Assembly (NCBI GenBank): GCA_003151815.1
Contig: PLYN01000049.1
Span: forward strand, 16,566 to 80,565
Direction: 5' to 3'
Source: Bacteroidota bacterium
Lineage (GTDB): Bacteria > Bacteroidota > Bacteroidia > 2-12-FULL-35-15
DNA length: 64,000 nt
This document shows, piece after piece, positions 1 to 9,264 of the stretch (its first letter is position 1; every line of letters starts with the position of its first letter). A program made the position numbers and the translations under genes. The notes beneath the pieces were generated by a model, which had not been told where the DNA came from, did not search any database, and was given only the letters and a program-made list of their open reading frames with translations.

Positions 1-351
1 ATTGGAAAAAAAGAAGTATTAAAAGCGAATCGCATTATTAATTTTTTTGCTTCCAATGAAAAGGAACATCCGATGGTAATGACTGTTTCTTCACTTTATG
101 GTTTTTTCTGCAAGCTATTAACCTACCAATTTTTAAGTGATAAATCAAAACCAAGTATAGCTTCCGCATTAGGCGTACATCCTTTTTTTGTTGGAGATTA
201 TGAGCGGGCTGCAAAAAATTTTCCGCTGAATAAATTAAAATCAATTTTTAGTTACTTACGTGAATACGATTTAAAATCAAAAGGGGTTGACCGTGGCTCT
301 GCCACCGAAGGTGAGTTGTTGAAGGAAATGGTGTTTAAAATATTGCATTAA
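1..351 (+). CDS. holA: DNA polymerase III subunit delta (C-terminal part)
   Basis: The reading frame is open from the first base of the window, so this is the 3' end of a gene starting upstream; an internal ATG at 73 is not the true start. The visible 116 residues resemble the C-terminal helical domain of HolA, the clamp-loader delta subunit that opens the beta sliding clamp. Supporting features are a run like MTVSSLYGFFCKLL, then GVHPFFVGDYERAAKNF (the HolA 'P..v......A..f' pattern) and the closing segment with KSKGVDRGSATEGELLKEM, where the delta family has its short 'D..lK......ll..l' ending. No N-terminal AAA+ part can be seen. Identification rests on family resemblance of the C-terminal third only. 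Confidence 0.78.
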   Translation: MGKKEVLKANRIINFFASNEKEHPMVMTVSSLYGFFCKLLTYQFLSDKSKPSIASALGVHPFFVGDYERAAKNFPLNKLKSIFSYLREYDLKSKGVDRGSATEGELLKEMVFKILH

Positions 352-414
352 ATAATATTGGCTTATTTTATAACGTGCTTACAACATAAAATGAAAACAA
401 ACACAAATAATTAA

Positions 415-1176
415 ATGATAATATTGAATTCAGAAAATGCAATTATAGAAATCTTAAAAGAATTGCGTAAAGAAGAAGATACAATCCTTCAAGCAATCCA
501 AAGCAAACCTTGGTGGGAAACTATAATTTGCGGAGTTATAATTGCTGGATTATTAACTTTTCTAACACAATTTATAATGTTTTATCTTCTAAAGAAAAAG
601 GATTTGACATTGTTTAATAATAATATGAAAAAAGAGATTGATTTTAAAGTGGCAGAATTGTATGGTAAATTGAATGCATTATGTCCAGAGTATAATATAG
701 GATTTTGGGAATATAATAAAGAAAGTGTAAAATTTCATTTCTATTTATTTTTAGCAGACCATTATCAAAAAATTATCTCTAAAGAAGGATGGGATACGAG
801 TCTTTCTGAAACAGAAAAAAATAATTATATTGAAACAACACAAAAATCCTATTCTGACGATACAAATAAACACGATAAAATTTGCGATGAAGAATTCAAA
901 AAATTAAAGAATCAAAAATTAAAGCTAATGGAAATTTTACATCAAATACATTTTTATTATAAAGAAGATAAAAATTTAGAAAAAATGATAAATGATTTTC
1001 AAGCAATTTTGTCTCACAAGCCCAAATTTGAAAGGTACACCGAAGAAATGGGAAATGAATTATATTTGAATAAATACATTGATGAAAATGTGAAACCACT
1101 AAATGTTAAATTATTAGAATTATCTACTGAAATATTTGCTTGTATAAGAAATTTAAAGCCTAAGCAGAGTGTATAA
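415..1176 (+). CDS. Hypothetical membrane-anchored protein
   Basis: I do not recognise this 253-residue protein. It begins with a short Glu/Lys-rich amphipathic segment, has one clear hydrophobic span at about residues 39-61 (IICGVIIAGLLTFLTQFIMF followed by YLL and KKK), and then a long charged, mostly helical region rich in Lys, Glu and Asn that is likely coiled coil. The positive KKKD after the span suggests the large C-terminal part is cytoplasmic. It is very AT-rich and stands alone between holA and a small ORF. No catalytic motif is seen. An ordinary single-pass membrane protein, perhaps an accessory-region orphan, is the safest description. Confidence 0.6.
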   Translation: MIILNSENAIIEILKELRKEEDTILQAIQSKPWWETIICGVIIAGLLTFLTQFIMFYLLKKKDLTLFNNNMKKEIDFKVAELYGKLNALCPEYNIGFWEYNKESVKFHFYLFLADHYQKIISKEGWDTSLSETEKNNYIETTQKSYSDDTNKHDKICDEEFKKLKNQKLKLMEILHQIHFYYKEDKNLEKMINDFQAILSHKPKFERYTEEMGNELYLNKYIDENVKPLNVKLLELSTEIFACIRNLKPKQSV

Positions 1177-1234
1177 AAATAAAAAGAGGAAAAAACAACG
1201 AAAGCATAACATAGATTTTTAAAAAAAATAGAGT

Positions 1235-1423
1235 ATGAAAAATTTGAAATTTGAAAATACGCCAACCATTTTTACAAATGGCGCTTTTCTAAAGCCGATG
1301 AAAGTCTTTAATAGCAATAGAAAAGAAATATGGGTTTGGTATGTTTCAGAATTTATTGATGATGGTTTTTTAGAAGGAGAAATTTATAATCCACAAGAAA
1401 CTGCAATTCAAAAGACGAATTGA
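1235..1423 (+). CDS. Small hypothetical protein
   Basis: A 62-residue ORF starting with ATG about 60 bases after the previous gene. The product has a mixed composition (for example KEIWVWYVSEFIDDGFLEGE) that looks like folded protein rather than random translation, but there is no known motif, signal peptide or membrane span. It ends just before an inverted-repeat element. It may be the remnant of a longer gene or a true small protein; the call is weak. Confidence 0.33.
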   Translation: MKNLKFENTPTIFTNGAFLKPMKVFNSNRKEIWVWYVSEFIDDGFLEGEIYNPQETAIQKTN

Positions 1424-1461
1424 TTAAAGAATTTGTTTGATAAGATTACAGAATATTAATT

Positions 1462-1588
1462 TGTGCCACAGATTGCACGGATTCGCACGGATTTAATTCA
1501 CAGATTTTTAAAAAAAATTTAAATGGGTCATATTAAGTAAAAAAATCTGTGAAAAATAATCTGCGAAAATTTGTGTAATCTGTGGCAA
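1462..1588. repeat. Intergenic inverted-repeat element, family A (CACAGATT words)
   Basis: The left arm (about 1464-1510) and right arm (about 1541-1587) are imperfect inverted repeats beginning TGCCACAGATT and ending AATCTGTGGCA. Within each arm a word close to CACAGATT or CGCACGGATT recurs every 9-10 bases. The centre is A/T-rich. A second member with nearly the same arm ends lies at 47231-47380. No ORF is carried, so it is described as a MITE-like or REP-like element. Confidence 0.75.
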
Positions 1589-1621
1589 CTATAAAAAAAG
1601 AAACATTAATAATTAGTATCT

Positions 1622-2233
1622 ATGAAAAAAGGCATCTTCTGTTTAGAAGGATTATGGGCACACGATTTAACAAATAAATCCACTGTGCTTCCAATTCTTG
1701 AATTATTACAAAAAGGAAGCGTTTGCAACAACATTTATCACACCTGTGCAACAAGAGAAGAATTAGAATTTTTCTTAAATAAATGGAAACAAAAATCCAT
1801 CAGTACCAAATATCCGATATTGTATTTAGCCTTTCATGGAAAAAAAGGACAAATATACATCACCGATAAAAGCACCTATTCATTAAATGATTTAGCTGTT
1901 ATTCTTGAAGGTTCCGCAAAAGGAAAAGTTGTATTTTTTGCTTCTTGTGAAACACTGAATACTGCCGGAAGAACCATCCAATCCTTTCTTAAAAAAACAA
2001 ATGCAATAGCGGCTATTGGTTATAAGCAAGAGGTTGATTGGATGATTGCAACAGCCTTTGAACTTTTGGTTTTAGACGCGCTTCAACAAGATAAATTCGA
2101 CAGCAAAGGATTTGAAAATATAGAAAGGAAGATAAAATCAGAATACGGCAACCTCCACCAGATACTGGATTGCAGGATTGTTGTAAATAAACACGTTCAC
2201 TTTCCAAGAAAAAGAATTTTAAAACCGGCATAA
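1622..2233 (+). CDS. Caspase-like (DUF6642-type) protein
   Basis: A 203-residue soluble protein. Two short motifs stand out: a hydrophobic strand ending in AFHG (YLAFHGKKG, about residues 74-82) and a second strand ending in Cys (VVFFASCET, about 105-113). Strand-His-Gly then strand-Ala/Ser-Cys is the arrangement of the His-Cys catalytic dyad in caspase/CHAT/gingipain-type (clan CD) peptidases. The N-terminal MKKGIFCLEGLW and overall length fit the DUF6642 family as I remember it. No signal peptide is present, so it should act in the cytoplasm. No partner gene such as a NACHT, TPR or death-like protein is adjacent. Peptidase activity is inferred and has not been shown for this protein. Confidence 0.68.
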   Translation: MKKGIFCLEGLWAHDLTNKSTVLPILELLQKGSVCNNIYHTCATREELEFFLNKWKQKSISTKYPILYLAFHGKKGQIYITDKSTYSLNDLAVILEGSAKGKVVFFASCETLNTAGRTIQSFLKKTNAIAAIGYKQEVDWMIATAFELLVLDALQQDKFDSKGFENIERKIKSEYGNLHQILDCRIVVNKHVHFPRKRILKPA

Positions 2234-2238
2234 ATAAA

Positions 2239-2284
2239 AAATCTGCGAAACTCTGCGAATAAATCTGTGGAACTCTGCGAGAAC
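2239..2284. repeat. Single arm of an iterated-word element, family C
   Basis: Directly after the caspase-like gene the sequence repeats ATCTGCGAAACTCTGCGAAT and then AACTCTGCGAGAAC. It matches the right arm of the complete element at 48316-48421, but no left arm is visible here, so it looks truncated or solo. Confidence 0.6.
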
Positions 2285-2298
2285 TAAAAAAGCATACA

Positions 2299-3276
2299 AT
2301 GAATAATATCCCAATACGCATTGAATTACCAACTATTTACGGAATGAAAACCGTGAATTCATTTCTATTTAAAGAACCTGAACCAATACTAATTGATTGC
2401 GGCGAAAACACCCCGGAAAGCTGGGATGCACTGACAAAAGGATTAGCAGAGAATGGATTAACAATTAGTGATATTAAAAAAGTTTACATTACCCATACGC
2501 ATACCGATCATGTTGGGATGGCTGGAAGAATAGCAATAGAGGGCGGTGCAGAAATATGGGTTTCTGAAAAATCCATAGATTATGTATTGAATCCTCATAT
2601 CTATAATAAAACAATTCGAAAATTAACTATTGATACCACTACAAAACTTTTCGGGGAAGTTTCACCGGATAGTCCTATCAATAAATTTGCTGCATCAATG
2701 GGAAAACATAAAGATGCCTGGGTAGATATTCCTGAACACCTAATTAAAACATATAACGTAGGTGATAAATTAAATTTTGGGAATGAGAACTGGAAAGTAA
2801 TTTTTATGCCGGGTCATTCAAATACTCAAACTATTTATTTGCAAGAAGAAACAAAAAAAATACTAAGTGCCGATATGTTGCTAACGGTTACGCCTACTCC
2901 ATTCTATGAATTGTCTAAAGGATTAACCGGAGATAGAATAAAAGGATTACCTATTATGCTTCAATCGTATGAAGCGTTAAATAATCTTGATTTTTCGCTT
3001 GCTTATCCCGGTCATTATGAAACAATAGAAAATCCAAAAGAAATAATCAGCGGGCAGGTAGCACACATACACAAACGAAAAATTCAATGTTTTGATTTTA
3101 TAAAAAACGGAACAACCAATTATCAGGACTTGTATCAACGAATGTATAACAGATTTACTTTTACAGCAATAACAATGCTTGTAGGGTATTTAGATCTATT
3201 AGTTGAAGAAGGAAAAATTCATTGGATTGAAGATGAAAAATCTATTCGGTTTGAAGCTGTTAAATTGATGTGCTGA
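2299..3276 (+). CDS. MBL-fold metallo-hydrolase
   Basis: A 325-residue cytoplasmic metallo-beta-lactamase-fold enzyme. The zinc-binding signature THTHTDHVG lies at about residues 65-73 (HxHxDH). Further ligands are the His of MPGHS (about 173), the Asp of SADMLL (about 193) and the His of YPGHYE (about 238). The N-terminal strand, with a phrase like ILIDCGEN, is typical of the family. A C-terminal helical extension (about residues 250-325) could form a winged or LACTB2-like substrate domain. The substrate cannot be told from sequence; glyoxalase II-like, RNase-like and lactonase-like members share these motifs. It is preceded by a repeat arm and followed by an EVE-domain gene. Confidence 0.88.
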   Translation: MNNIPIRIELPTIYGMKTVNSFLFKEPEPILIDCGENTPESWDALTKGLAENGLTISDIKKVYITHTHTDHVGMAGRIAIEGGAEIWVSEKSIDYVLNPHIYNKTIRKLTIDTTTKLFGEVSPDSPINKFAASMGKHKDAWVDIPEHLIKTYNVGDKLNFGNENWKVIFMPGHSNTQTIYLQEETKKILSADMLLTVTPTPFYELSKGLTGDRIKGLPIMLQSYEALNNLDFSLAYPGHYETIENPKEIISGQVAHIHKRKIQCFDFIKNGTTNYQDLYQRMYNRFTFTAITMLVGYLDLLVEEGKIHWIEDEKSIRFEAVKLMC

Positions 3277-3401
3277 TTGGAAGATTGCAAATTACAGATT
3301 GAAAGATTAGTTATTATTTTACGACAATTCTTGTCTAATAAAATGAACCTGATTCGTAGAAAACTTTGAACGAACAAACTTTGAACTTTAAATTAAGTTA
3401 A

Positions 3402-3812
3402 ATGAATCATTGGTTAGTAAAATCAGAACCTTTCAAATACAGTTGGGAAAAATTTGTAAAAGATAAAAAAGCCGTTTGGGATGGCGTTCGCAACTATGCT
3501 GCCCGCAACAATATGCGCGCAATGAAAAAGGGTGACCTCGTATTTTTTTACCATAGCAACGAAGGGCTCGAAATTGTTGGAATAGCTAAAGTAATAAAAG
3601 AAGCCTATCAGGACCCAACAACTGATGATACCTCATGGAGTGTTGTTGATATTGCACCTTTCAAGGCATTAAAGCGACCCGTAACATTAGCAGAAATAAA
3701 AGCGGATAAACAATTGGAAGGAATTCAACTTGTTCGTTTAAGTCGCTTATCGGTAGCCTCCATAAAACCTGAGGAATTCGACAGAATTTTGGAATTATCA
3801 GAAAAGAAATAG
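3402..3812 (+). CDS. EVE domain-containing protein
   Basis: A 136-residue protein that is essentially one EVE domain, the PUA-like fold also found in human THYN1 that binds modified bases in DNA or RNA. It opens with the hallmark WLVKSEP (residues 4-10) followed by W-D-G-V-R-N-Y-A-A-R, then the strand GDLVFFYHS and the segment IVGIAKV. Length and motif order match stand-alone bacterial EVE proteins. There is no neighbouring restriction or methylation gene, so its ligand is unknown. The start ATG at 3402 fits the family N-terminus. Confidence 0.92.
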   Translation: MNHWLVKSEPFKYSWEKFVKDKKAVWDGVRNYAARNNMRAMKKGDLVFFYHSNEGLEIVGIAKVIKEAYQDPTTDDTSWSVVDIAPFKALKRPVTLAEIKADKQLEGIQLVRLSRLSVASIKPEEFDRILELSEKK

Positions 3813-3820
3813 CATTTATT

Positions 3821-3990
3821 TACCACGGAGGCACAGAGAACACGGAGGTTCACGGAGAACTTGTTCCATAAAATTATTCAATTTGTGTCATCCCGAGCTT
3901 TTCACGAGAAATCTTCGTTTTACTATACGATATTGCCAATAAAATTTATGTCCTCTGTGTTTCTTTGTGTTCTCTGTGTCTCCGTGGTTA
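3821..3990. repeat. Intergenic inverted-repeat element, family D (CACGGAGG words)
   Basis: The left arm starts TACCACGGAGGCACAGAG and continues with CACGGAGGTTCACGGAGAAC. The right arm ends GTTCTCTGTGTCTCCGTGGTTA, read here in two pieces at 3968-3990. The arms are complementary, and each iterates a CACGGAGG-like word every 8-10 bases. The interior contains GTCATCCCGAGC, a phrase I recognise as common in Bacteroidota intergenic repeats. It fills most of the 313-bp gap before pyrG; short ORFs across it are not real. Confidence 0.75.
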
Positions 3991-4063
3991 TTTTTTTATT
4001 CTCCTTTATTAAATTATCTTCAAACAAATCAACAAAAATATTTCCTGACGCAGATTTTTTTTG

Positions 4064-4071
4064 TACTTTTG
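4064..4071 (+). promoter_or_regulatory. Putative pyrG promoter -7 box
   Basis: TACTTTTG matches the Bacteroidota -7 consensus TAnnTTTG, 54 bases before the pyrG start. No convincing TTG -33 element is visible at the expected 17-23 bp upstream, so only the -7 is called. Confidence 0.55.
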
Positions 4072-4122
4072 CATGACCTCCAAATTTCCTGCGGTCAAGG
4101 AAAAAAAGCAAAAAATAGTTGA

Positions 4123-5746
<1,624 letters not shown>

Positions 5747-5810
5747 CAATATGCCATTAATCAAAAAAATTGAAGGTGTTTTAAACTATATAAAGCATTA
5801 TCTTTACACC

Positions 5811-6128
5811 ATGAACATTCCTGTAAAAACAAAACAAGAACTGATTGAAAAAATCCAGAGCGGACAACAACAAATACGCGATTATGGTGTAAAGCAAATT
5901 GGAATATTCGGTTCCTTTGTACGCAATCAGGCTAGTGAAAGCAGCGACATCGATTTTTTTATTGAATTTTATCCGGAACAAAAAAGCTTTGACAATTTTA
6001 TGGATTTGGCATTCTATCTTCAAAACTTGTTAGGAAGAAAAATAGAAATCGTTACTCCTCAATCATTGAGCAAATACATAGGACCATACATTTTAAAGGA
6101 AGTAGAATATGTTCCCCTCGCAGCCTGA
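5811..6128 (+). CDS. mntA: MntA-type nucleotidyltransferase antitoxin
   Basis: A minimal nucleotidyltransferase of the MNT family, about 105 residues from the ATG at 5811. The signature GSFVRNQASESSDIDFFIEF (about residues 28-47) has the GSxxR and DxD motifs, and IEIVT supplies a likely third acidic residue. MntA antitoxins neutralise a HEPN toxin by adding AMP to a tyrosine. The next gene, hepT, overlaps its 3' end by 20 bp, the usual two-gene operon. The frame is open further upstream (TTG 5742, ATG 5751), but the family N-terminus and a TATCTTTA box at about 5800-5807 favour 5811. Both genes lie between 104-bp direct repeats. Confidence 0.85.
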   Translation: MNIPVKTKQELIEKIQSGQQQIRDYGVKQIGIFGSFVRNQASESSDIDFFIEFYPEQKSFDNFMDLAFYLQNLLGRKIEIVTPQSLSKYIGPYILKEVEYVPLAA

Positions 6129-6450
6129 ATTTTTAAAACATATATTAGACGAATGCAGTTATATATTAAAAGTAACAGCCAAGAAAACAAGTGAAGAAAT
6201 TTTTACAGATGAAACTTTAAGCAAAGCAATAGTCCGCAGTCTTGAGATTATGGGAGAAGCTACCAAGCGATTGGATCCGGATTTTAAAACTATGCATCCG
6301 CATATAGAGTGGAAAAAAATAGCAGCCACTAGAGACATCATGATACATGACTATTTTGGTATCGATTATGAGATCGTATGGAGTATCATCACCGACAAAC
6401 TTCCCGATCTGGAACACTACCTAAAAGAAATCATTAAAGAATCCGAATAA
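6109..6450 (+). CDS. hepT: HepT-like HEPN toxin (DUF86)
   Basis: A 113-residue all-helical HEPN protein. The catalytic and modification motif R-x4-H-x-Y is intact as RDIMIHDYFG (about residues 74-83): Arg and His form the RNase site and Tyr is the residue AMPylated by MntA in characterised pairs. Upstream segments such as SKAIVRSLEIMGEATKRL match the DUF86 helices. It overlaps mntA by 20 bp, so translation is probably coupled. Role: a ribonuclease toxin held inactive by its partner, as stress response or phage defence. Both active sites look complete, so the pair should be functional. Confidence 0.88.
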   Translation: MFPSQPEFLKHILDECSYILKVTAKKTSEEIFTDETLSKAIVRSLEIMGEATKRLDPDFKTMHPHIEWKKIAATRDIMIHDYFGIDYEIVWSIITDKLPDLEHYLKEIIKESE

Positions 6451-6480
6451 AACCAATAACATCATACTCTAAAAACGGAT

Positions 6481-6584
6481 TGTTCAATTCCATCCCGAAT
6501 ATAAAAGTACCGTTGCCAATCCTCATCCTCTTTTTGTAAACTTTGTGAAAGCAGCAATTGAAGTAGGGAAGTTGGTTCATTGAT
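6481..6584 (+). repeat. 104-bp direct repeat, copy 2 (orphan pyrG 3' end)
   Basis: A perfect second copy of the pyrG terminal 104 bp, 30 bp after the hepT stop. It has no start codon of its own and is a fragment, presumably the original chromosomal end of pyrG displaced by the cassette. Just downstream, TGGTTT-TACT-AAACCA forms a small hairpin that may be the old pyrG terminator. Confidence 0.97.
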
Positions 6585-6826
6585 AATTCTGGTTTTACTA
6601 AACCAATATCCATGTGATTAATTTATTTAAGGACAATCCATACATTTCTTAACTCTACCATATAAATTTCAATATTTATACTTAGCTCATTCAGCAAACT
6701 ACCAAATTCACTTTCACCTTTTCGTTCGCGTCCAACACTCACCTACTAGCTGATTTCAAGCTATACACCCTGTATATTTAGCTCATACACAAATACATTT
6801 TGATTAATTTACTACCGTACAATTAA

Positions 6827-6854
6827 TTCACAATCAATTAACACTATCATAACA
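6827..6854 (+). promoter_or_regulatory. Putative Pho box upstream of porin
   Basis: Three hexamers, TTCACA (6827), TTAACA (6838) and ATAACA (6849), are spaced exactly 11 bp apart. That is the geometry of PhoB/PhoP response-regulator direct repeats. The array ends 20 bp before the -7 box. A closely similar array sits before pstC. Confidence 0.65.
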
Positions 6855-6874
6855 CACAACTCTAAATTATAAAA

Positions 6875-6882
6875 TACTTTTG
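6875..6882 (+). promoter_or_regulatory. Porin promoter -7 box
   Basis: TACTTTTG fits TAnnTTTG and lies 37 bp before the porin start. It has no good -33 TTG, as expected if an activator bound to the Pho-box-like array replaces it. Confidence 0.55.
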
Positions 6883-6919
6883 GCGCAGATAATATTTAAT
6901 TAACCAAAAATTTACTAAG

Positions 6920-8311
6920 ATGAACTTTAAAAGAAACTTTTTATTAACCGCAAGCTCCTTATTATTAGGCATAAGCAGTTACGCTCAATTATCCGATAAA
7001 TTAAAAGACGGCATCAGAGTTTATACTGATACCAAAGACAGCTCGCATTTCATTAGATTTAACATGACTAGTCAGGCTTGGGCAAGATATACTCAAAATG
7101 ACCCCGGCACCAACGTTGTGGGGACTACACAATCTAAGACAACTGATTTTAGCATACGCCGAATCCGTTTTGTTGCACAAGGTCAGCTAACAGACAGGAT
7201 TTATTTCTTTACACAATTTGGACAGAATAATGATACGTATTTAGGTGCACGCAAAGCAGGAAGTTTTTTCCATGATGTCACAGCCGATTACGCTTTTATT
7301 AAAAAATATCTTTCTATAGGTATGGGACTTAATGGTTGGAATGGCCCATCACGTTTCTCAAATACATCTGTTGCAAACATTTTAGTACTTGATCCTCCTG
7401 CATATCAAGAGGTAACAAATGATACGTATGACCAGTTTGTGCGCCGACTTGGTGTTTATGCAAAAGGTAAGATTTCCAAATTGGATTACAGGATCTCTGT
7501 CGGTAAACCTTTTGTAAGTCAAACCGGTTCAGGTATTGGTGCTTTAAAAACAACTGTCGATGTTAATCCTAAAAATACAAATACTACTTTCTCTACTTTC
7601 TCTACACTTCCACCACAAATGGTTTATCAGGGATATTTTATGTGGCAATTCCTTGATCAGGAAAGCAACGCTGGACCATCTACAAATGGTACTTACCTTG
7701 GTAAGAAAAAAGTATTCAATATTGGAGCAGGGTTTTATTATCAGGATAGGGCGATGGCTCATTACTCCGATATCGCCAAAAAAGACACTGCATATCAAGC
7801 TATACAGCATTTTGCAGTTGATTTATTTTACGATGTACCTGTAAACAAAGAAAAAGGTACAGCCTTTAGTTTATATGCCTGTTATTCGAATTACAATTAT
7901 GGTACTGATTTTTTAAGGGTTAGCGGTGCTAATAATGGTGCCAGTGCAGCCAACACTCAACCAGGAGTTTTAAATAACAGTATAAATACCAGCAGTTATG
8001 GTAATGCCTATGCGTATTTAGGAACAGGAAGCGTTTATTATGCACAAGTCGGCTATAAATTTAAAGATAATCTTTTAGGAGAACAAGGTACTTTACAACC
8101 TTATGCAAACTGCCAGCTTGCCAATTACGACCGACTTAATCAATCGATGTATGTTTATAATGTTGGTGTTAATTGGCTGATAAAAGGACAAGGTGCGAAA
8201 CTAACTTTTGATTATCAAAATCGTCCATACTTTGTTGATGATGGTAAAGGTACTGTTAAACAACAATCAAGGTTAGGACAATTTGTTGCACAGTTTCAAA
8301 TCGCTTTCTAA
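6920..8311 (+). CDS. Phosphate-selective porin (OprO/OprP-like)
   Basis: A 463-residue outer-membrane porin. It has a signal peptide ending at about SSYA|Q (residues 1-22). After it come alternating amphipathic strands, with FSIRRIRFVAQGQLTDRIYF (about 76-95) matching the OprO/P opening where Arg residues line the pore. The C-terminal residue is Phe (FVAQFQIAF), the beta-barrel export signal. In this family the barrel passes phosphate or polyphosphate across the outer membrane. The Pho-box-like array upstream and pstS immediately downstream fit that role. Substrate specificity is inferred from context and family. Confidence 0.86.
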   Translation: MNFKRNFLLTASSLLLGISSYAQLSDKLKDGIRVYTDTKDSSHFIRFNMTSQAWARYTQNDPGTNVVGTTQSKTTDFSIRRIRFVAQGQLTDRIYFFTQFGQNNDTYLGARKAGSFFHDVTADYAFIKKYLSIGMGLNGWNGPSRFSNTSVANILVLDPPAYQEVTNDTYDQFVRRLGVYAKGKISKLDYRISVGKPFVSQTGSGIGALKTTVDVNPKNTNTTFSTFSTLPPQMVYQGYFMWQFLDQESNAGPSTNGTYLGKKKVFNIGAGFYYQDRAMAHYSDIAKKDTAYQAIQHFAVDLFYDVPVNKEKGTAFSLYACYSNYNYGTDFLRVSGANNGASAANTQPGVLNNSINTSSYGNAYAYLGTGSVYYAQVGYKFKDNLLGEQGTLQPYANCQLANYDRLNQSMYVYNVGVNWLIKGQGAKLTFDYQNRPYFVDDGKGTVKQQSRLGQFVAQFQIAF

Positions 8312-8402
8312 ACAATTTGTTTAATAATTATTTTACATTGAACATGTTTTAATATAATAATTTAGATGCGATTAATTAACACGAAAAAAATTAAAATATA
8401 AT

Positions 8403-8410
8403 TAACTTTG
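8403..8410 (+). promoter_or_regulatory. pstS promoter -7 box
   Basis: TAACTTTG is a perfect TAnnTTTG box only 15 bp before the chosen ATG, predicting a leader of about ten nucleotides. A single TTAACA hexamer at 8376-8381 ends 21 bp upstream of the box, nearly the spacing of the porin Pho-box array, but 11-bp partners are not evident. Confidence 0.6.
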
Positions 8411-8425
8411 CCAAAAATCATAAAA

Positions 8426-9241
8426 ATGAAAACAAATATAATCTTATTGGCATTCGCACTTTATACAAGTGTTAGCTCTGCTCAAAAATTAAAAGGAAGT
8501 GATACTGTTTTGCCTCTCGGTCAAAAAGAAGCAGAAAGTTTTATGAACAAAAACAAATCTGCTAAAGTTACTGTAACCGGTGGTGGCAGTGGTGTTGGAC
8601 TTGCGGCTTTGGTTGATGGCACTACAGATATTGCCATGTCGTCCCGCAAAATGAAGATGGCTGAAAAAATGAAATTACAAGAAGAGAAGAAAGAGAGTAA
8701 AGAAGTTATTATTGCTTATGATGCGTTAGCTGTGATCGTGAATCCTACCAATAAAGTATCTCAACTTACCCGCGAACAATTGGAAGGAATATTCACAGGA
8801 GAAATTAAAAACTGGAAAGAAGTTGGTGGCGATGATTTGCAAATTGTTGTCTACTCCCGCGAATCAAGTTCTGGCACCTATGAATTTTTTAAAGAGCACG
8901 TACTTAATAATAAAAATTATGCATCATCTGTATTAGCGATGCCTGCAACAGGTTCCATCATTCAATCCATCAGCCAAACAAAAGGCGCTATTGGATATGT
9001 TGGCTTAGCATATATGGAAAAACAAGTGAAAGACGTAAAAGTTTCGTATGATAATGGTAAAACGTTTGTTGGCGCATCTATGGCAAATGCGAAAAATAAA
9101 ACATATCCTATTTCCCGTCCTTTGTACTATTATTATTTAACAACATCTGAAAAAGCAGTGAAGCTATTTGTTGATTTTTGCCTTTCAACCGAAGGACAAA
9201 AAATTGTGGAGCAAGTAGGTTATGTGCCATTGGCGAAATAA
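8426..9241 (+). CDS. pstS: Phosphate ABC transporter substrate-binding protein
   Basis: The periplasmic phosphate-binding component of the Pst system (271 residues). After a signal peptide (about residues 1-19, cleaved before QKLKGSD) come the phosphate-loop motif GSDTVLPL, the TGGGSGVGLAAL segment and AMSSRKMK. Later LTREQLEGIFTGEIKNWKEV and YSRESSSGTYEFFKEHV form the second phosphate-contacting loop. The frame is open from a TTG at 8408, but that codon lies inside the -7 promoter box, so the ATG at 8426 is taken. A strong terminator follows, separating pstS from the later pst genes. Confidence 0.95.
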   Translation: MKTNIILLAFALYTSVSSAQKLKGSDTVLPLGQKEAESFMNKNKSAKVTVTGGGSGVGLAALVDGTTDIAMSSRKMKMAEKMKLQEEKKESKEVIIAYDALAVIVNPTNKVSQLTREQLEGIFTGEIKNWKEVGGDDLQIVVYSRESSSGTYEFFKEHVLNNKNYASSVLAMPATGSIIQSISQTKGAIGYVGLAYMEKQVKDVKVSYDNGKTFVGASMANAKNKTYPISRPLYYYYLTTSEKAVKLFVDFCLSTEGQKIVEQVGYVPLAK

Positions 9242-9264
9242 AAAATAATTTATTAGCAATGCTT

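Larger units (their letters stand above)
5747..6584 (+). mobile_element. Putative MntA-HepT cassette bounded by pyrG 3'-end duplication
   Basis: An 838-bp unit consisting of the MntA-HepT pair plus one copy of the duplicated pyrG 3' end. Insertion into a gene's 3' end with regeneration of that end is the layout left by site-specific integration of islands at att sites. However, the unit carries no integrase or transposase, so it would be non-autonomous or the result of a recombination event. The perfect identity of the copies argues for recent origin. The element interpretation is an inference; the duplication is observed. Confidence 0.6.
6585..6919. other. 335-bp non-coding region with regulatory sites
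   Basis: There is no ORF of note. The first part holds the small TGGTTT/AAACCA hairpin. The last 100 bp hold a Pho-box-like array (6827-6854) and a -7 box (6875-6882) for the porin gene. The middle (about 6650-6800) is unexplained AT-rich sequence. Confidence 0.6.

Noticed and set aside
3861-4111. Short ORFs on both strands between the EVE gene and pyrG
   Set aside because: They translate the arms and centre of the family D inverted repeat and carry only low-complexity sequence; no start context or homology.
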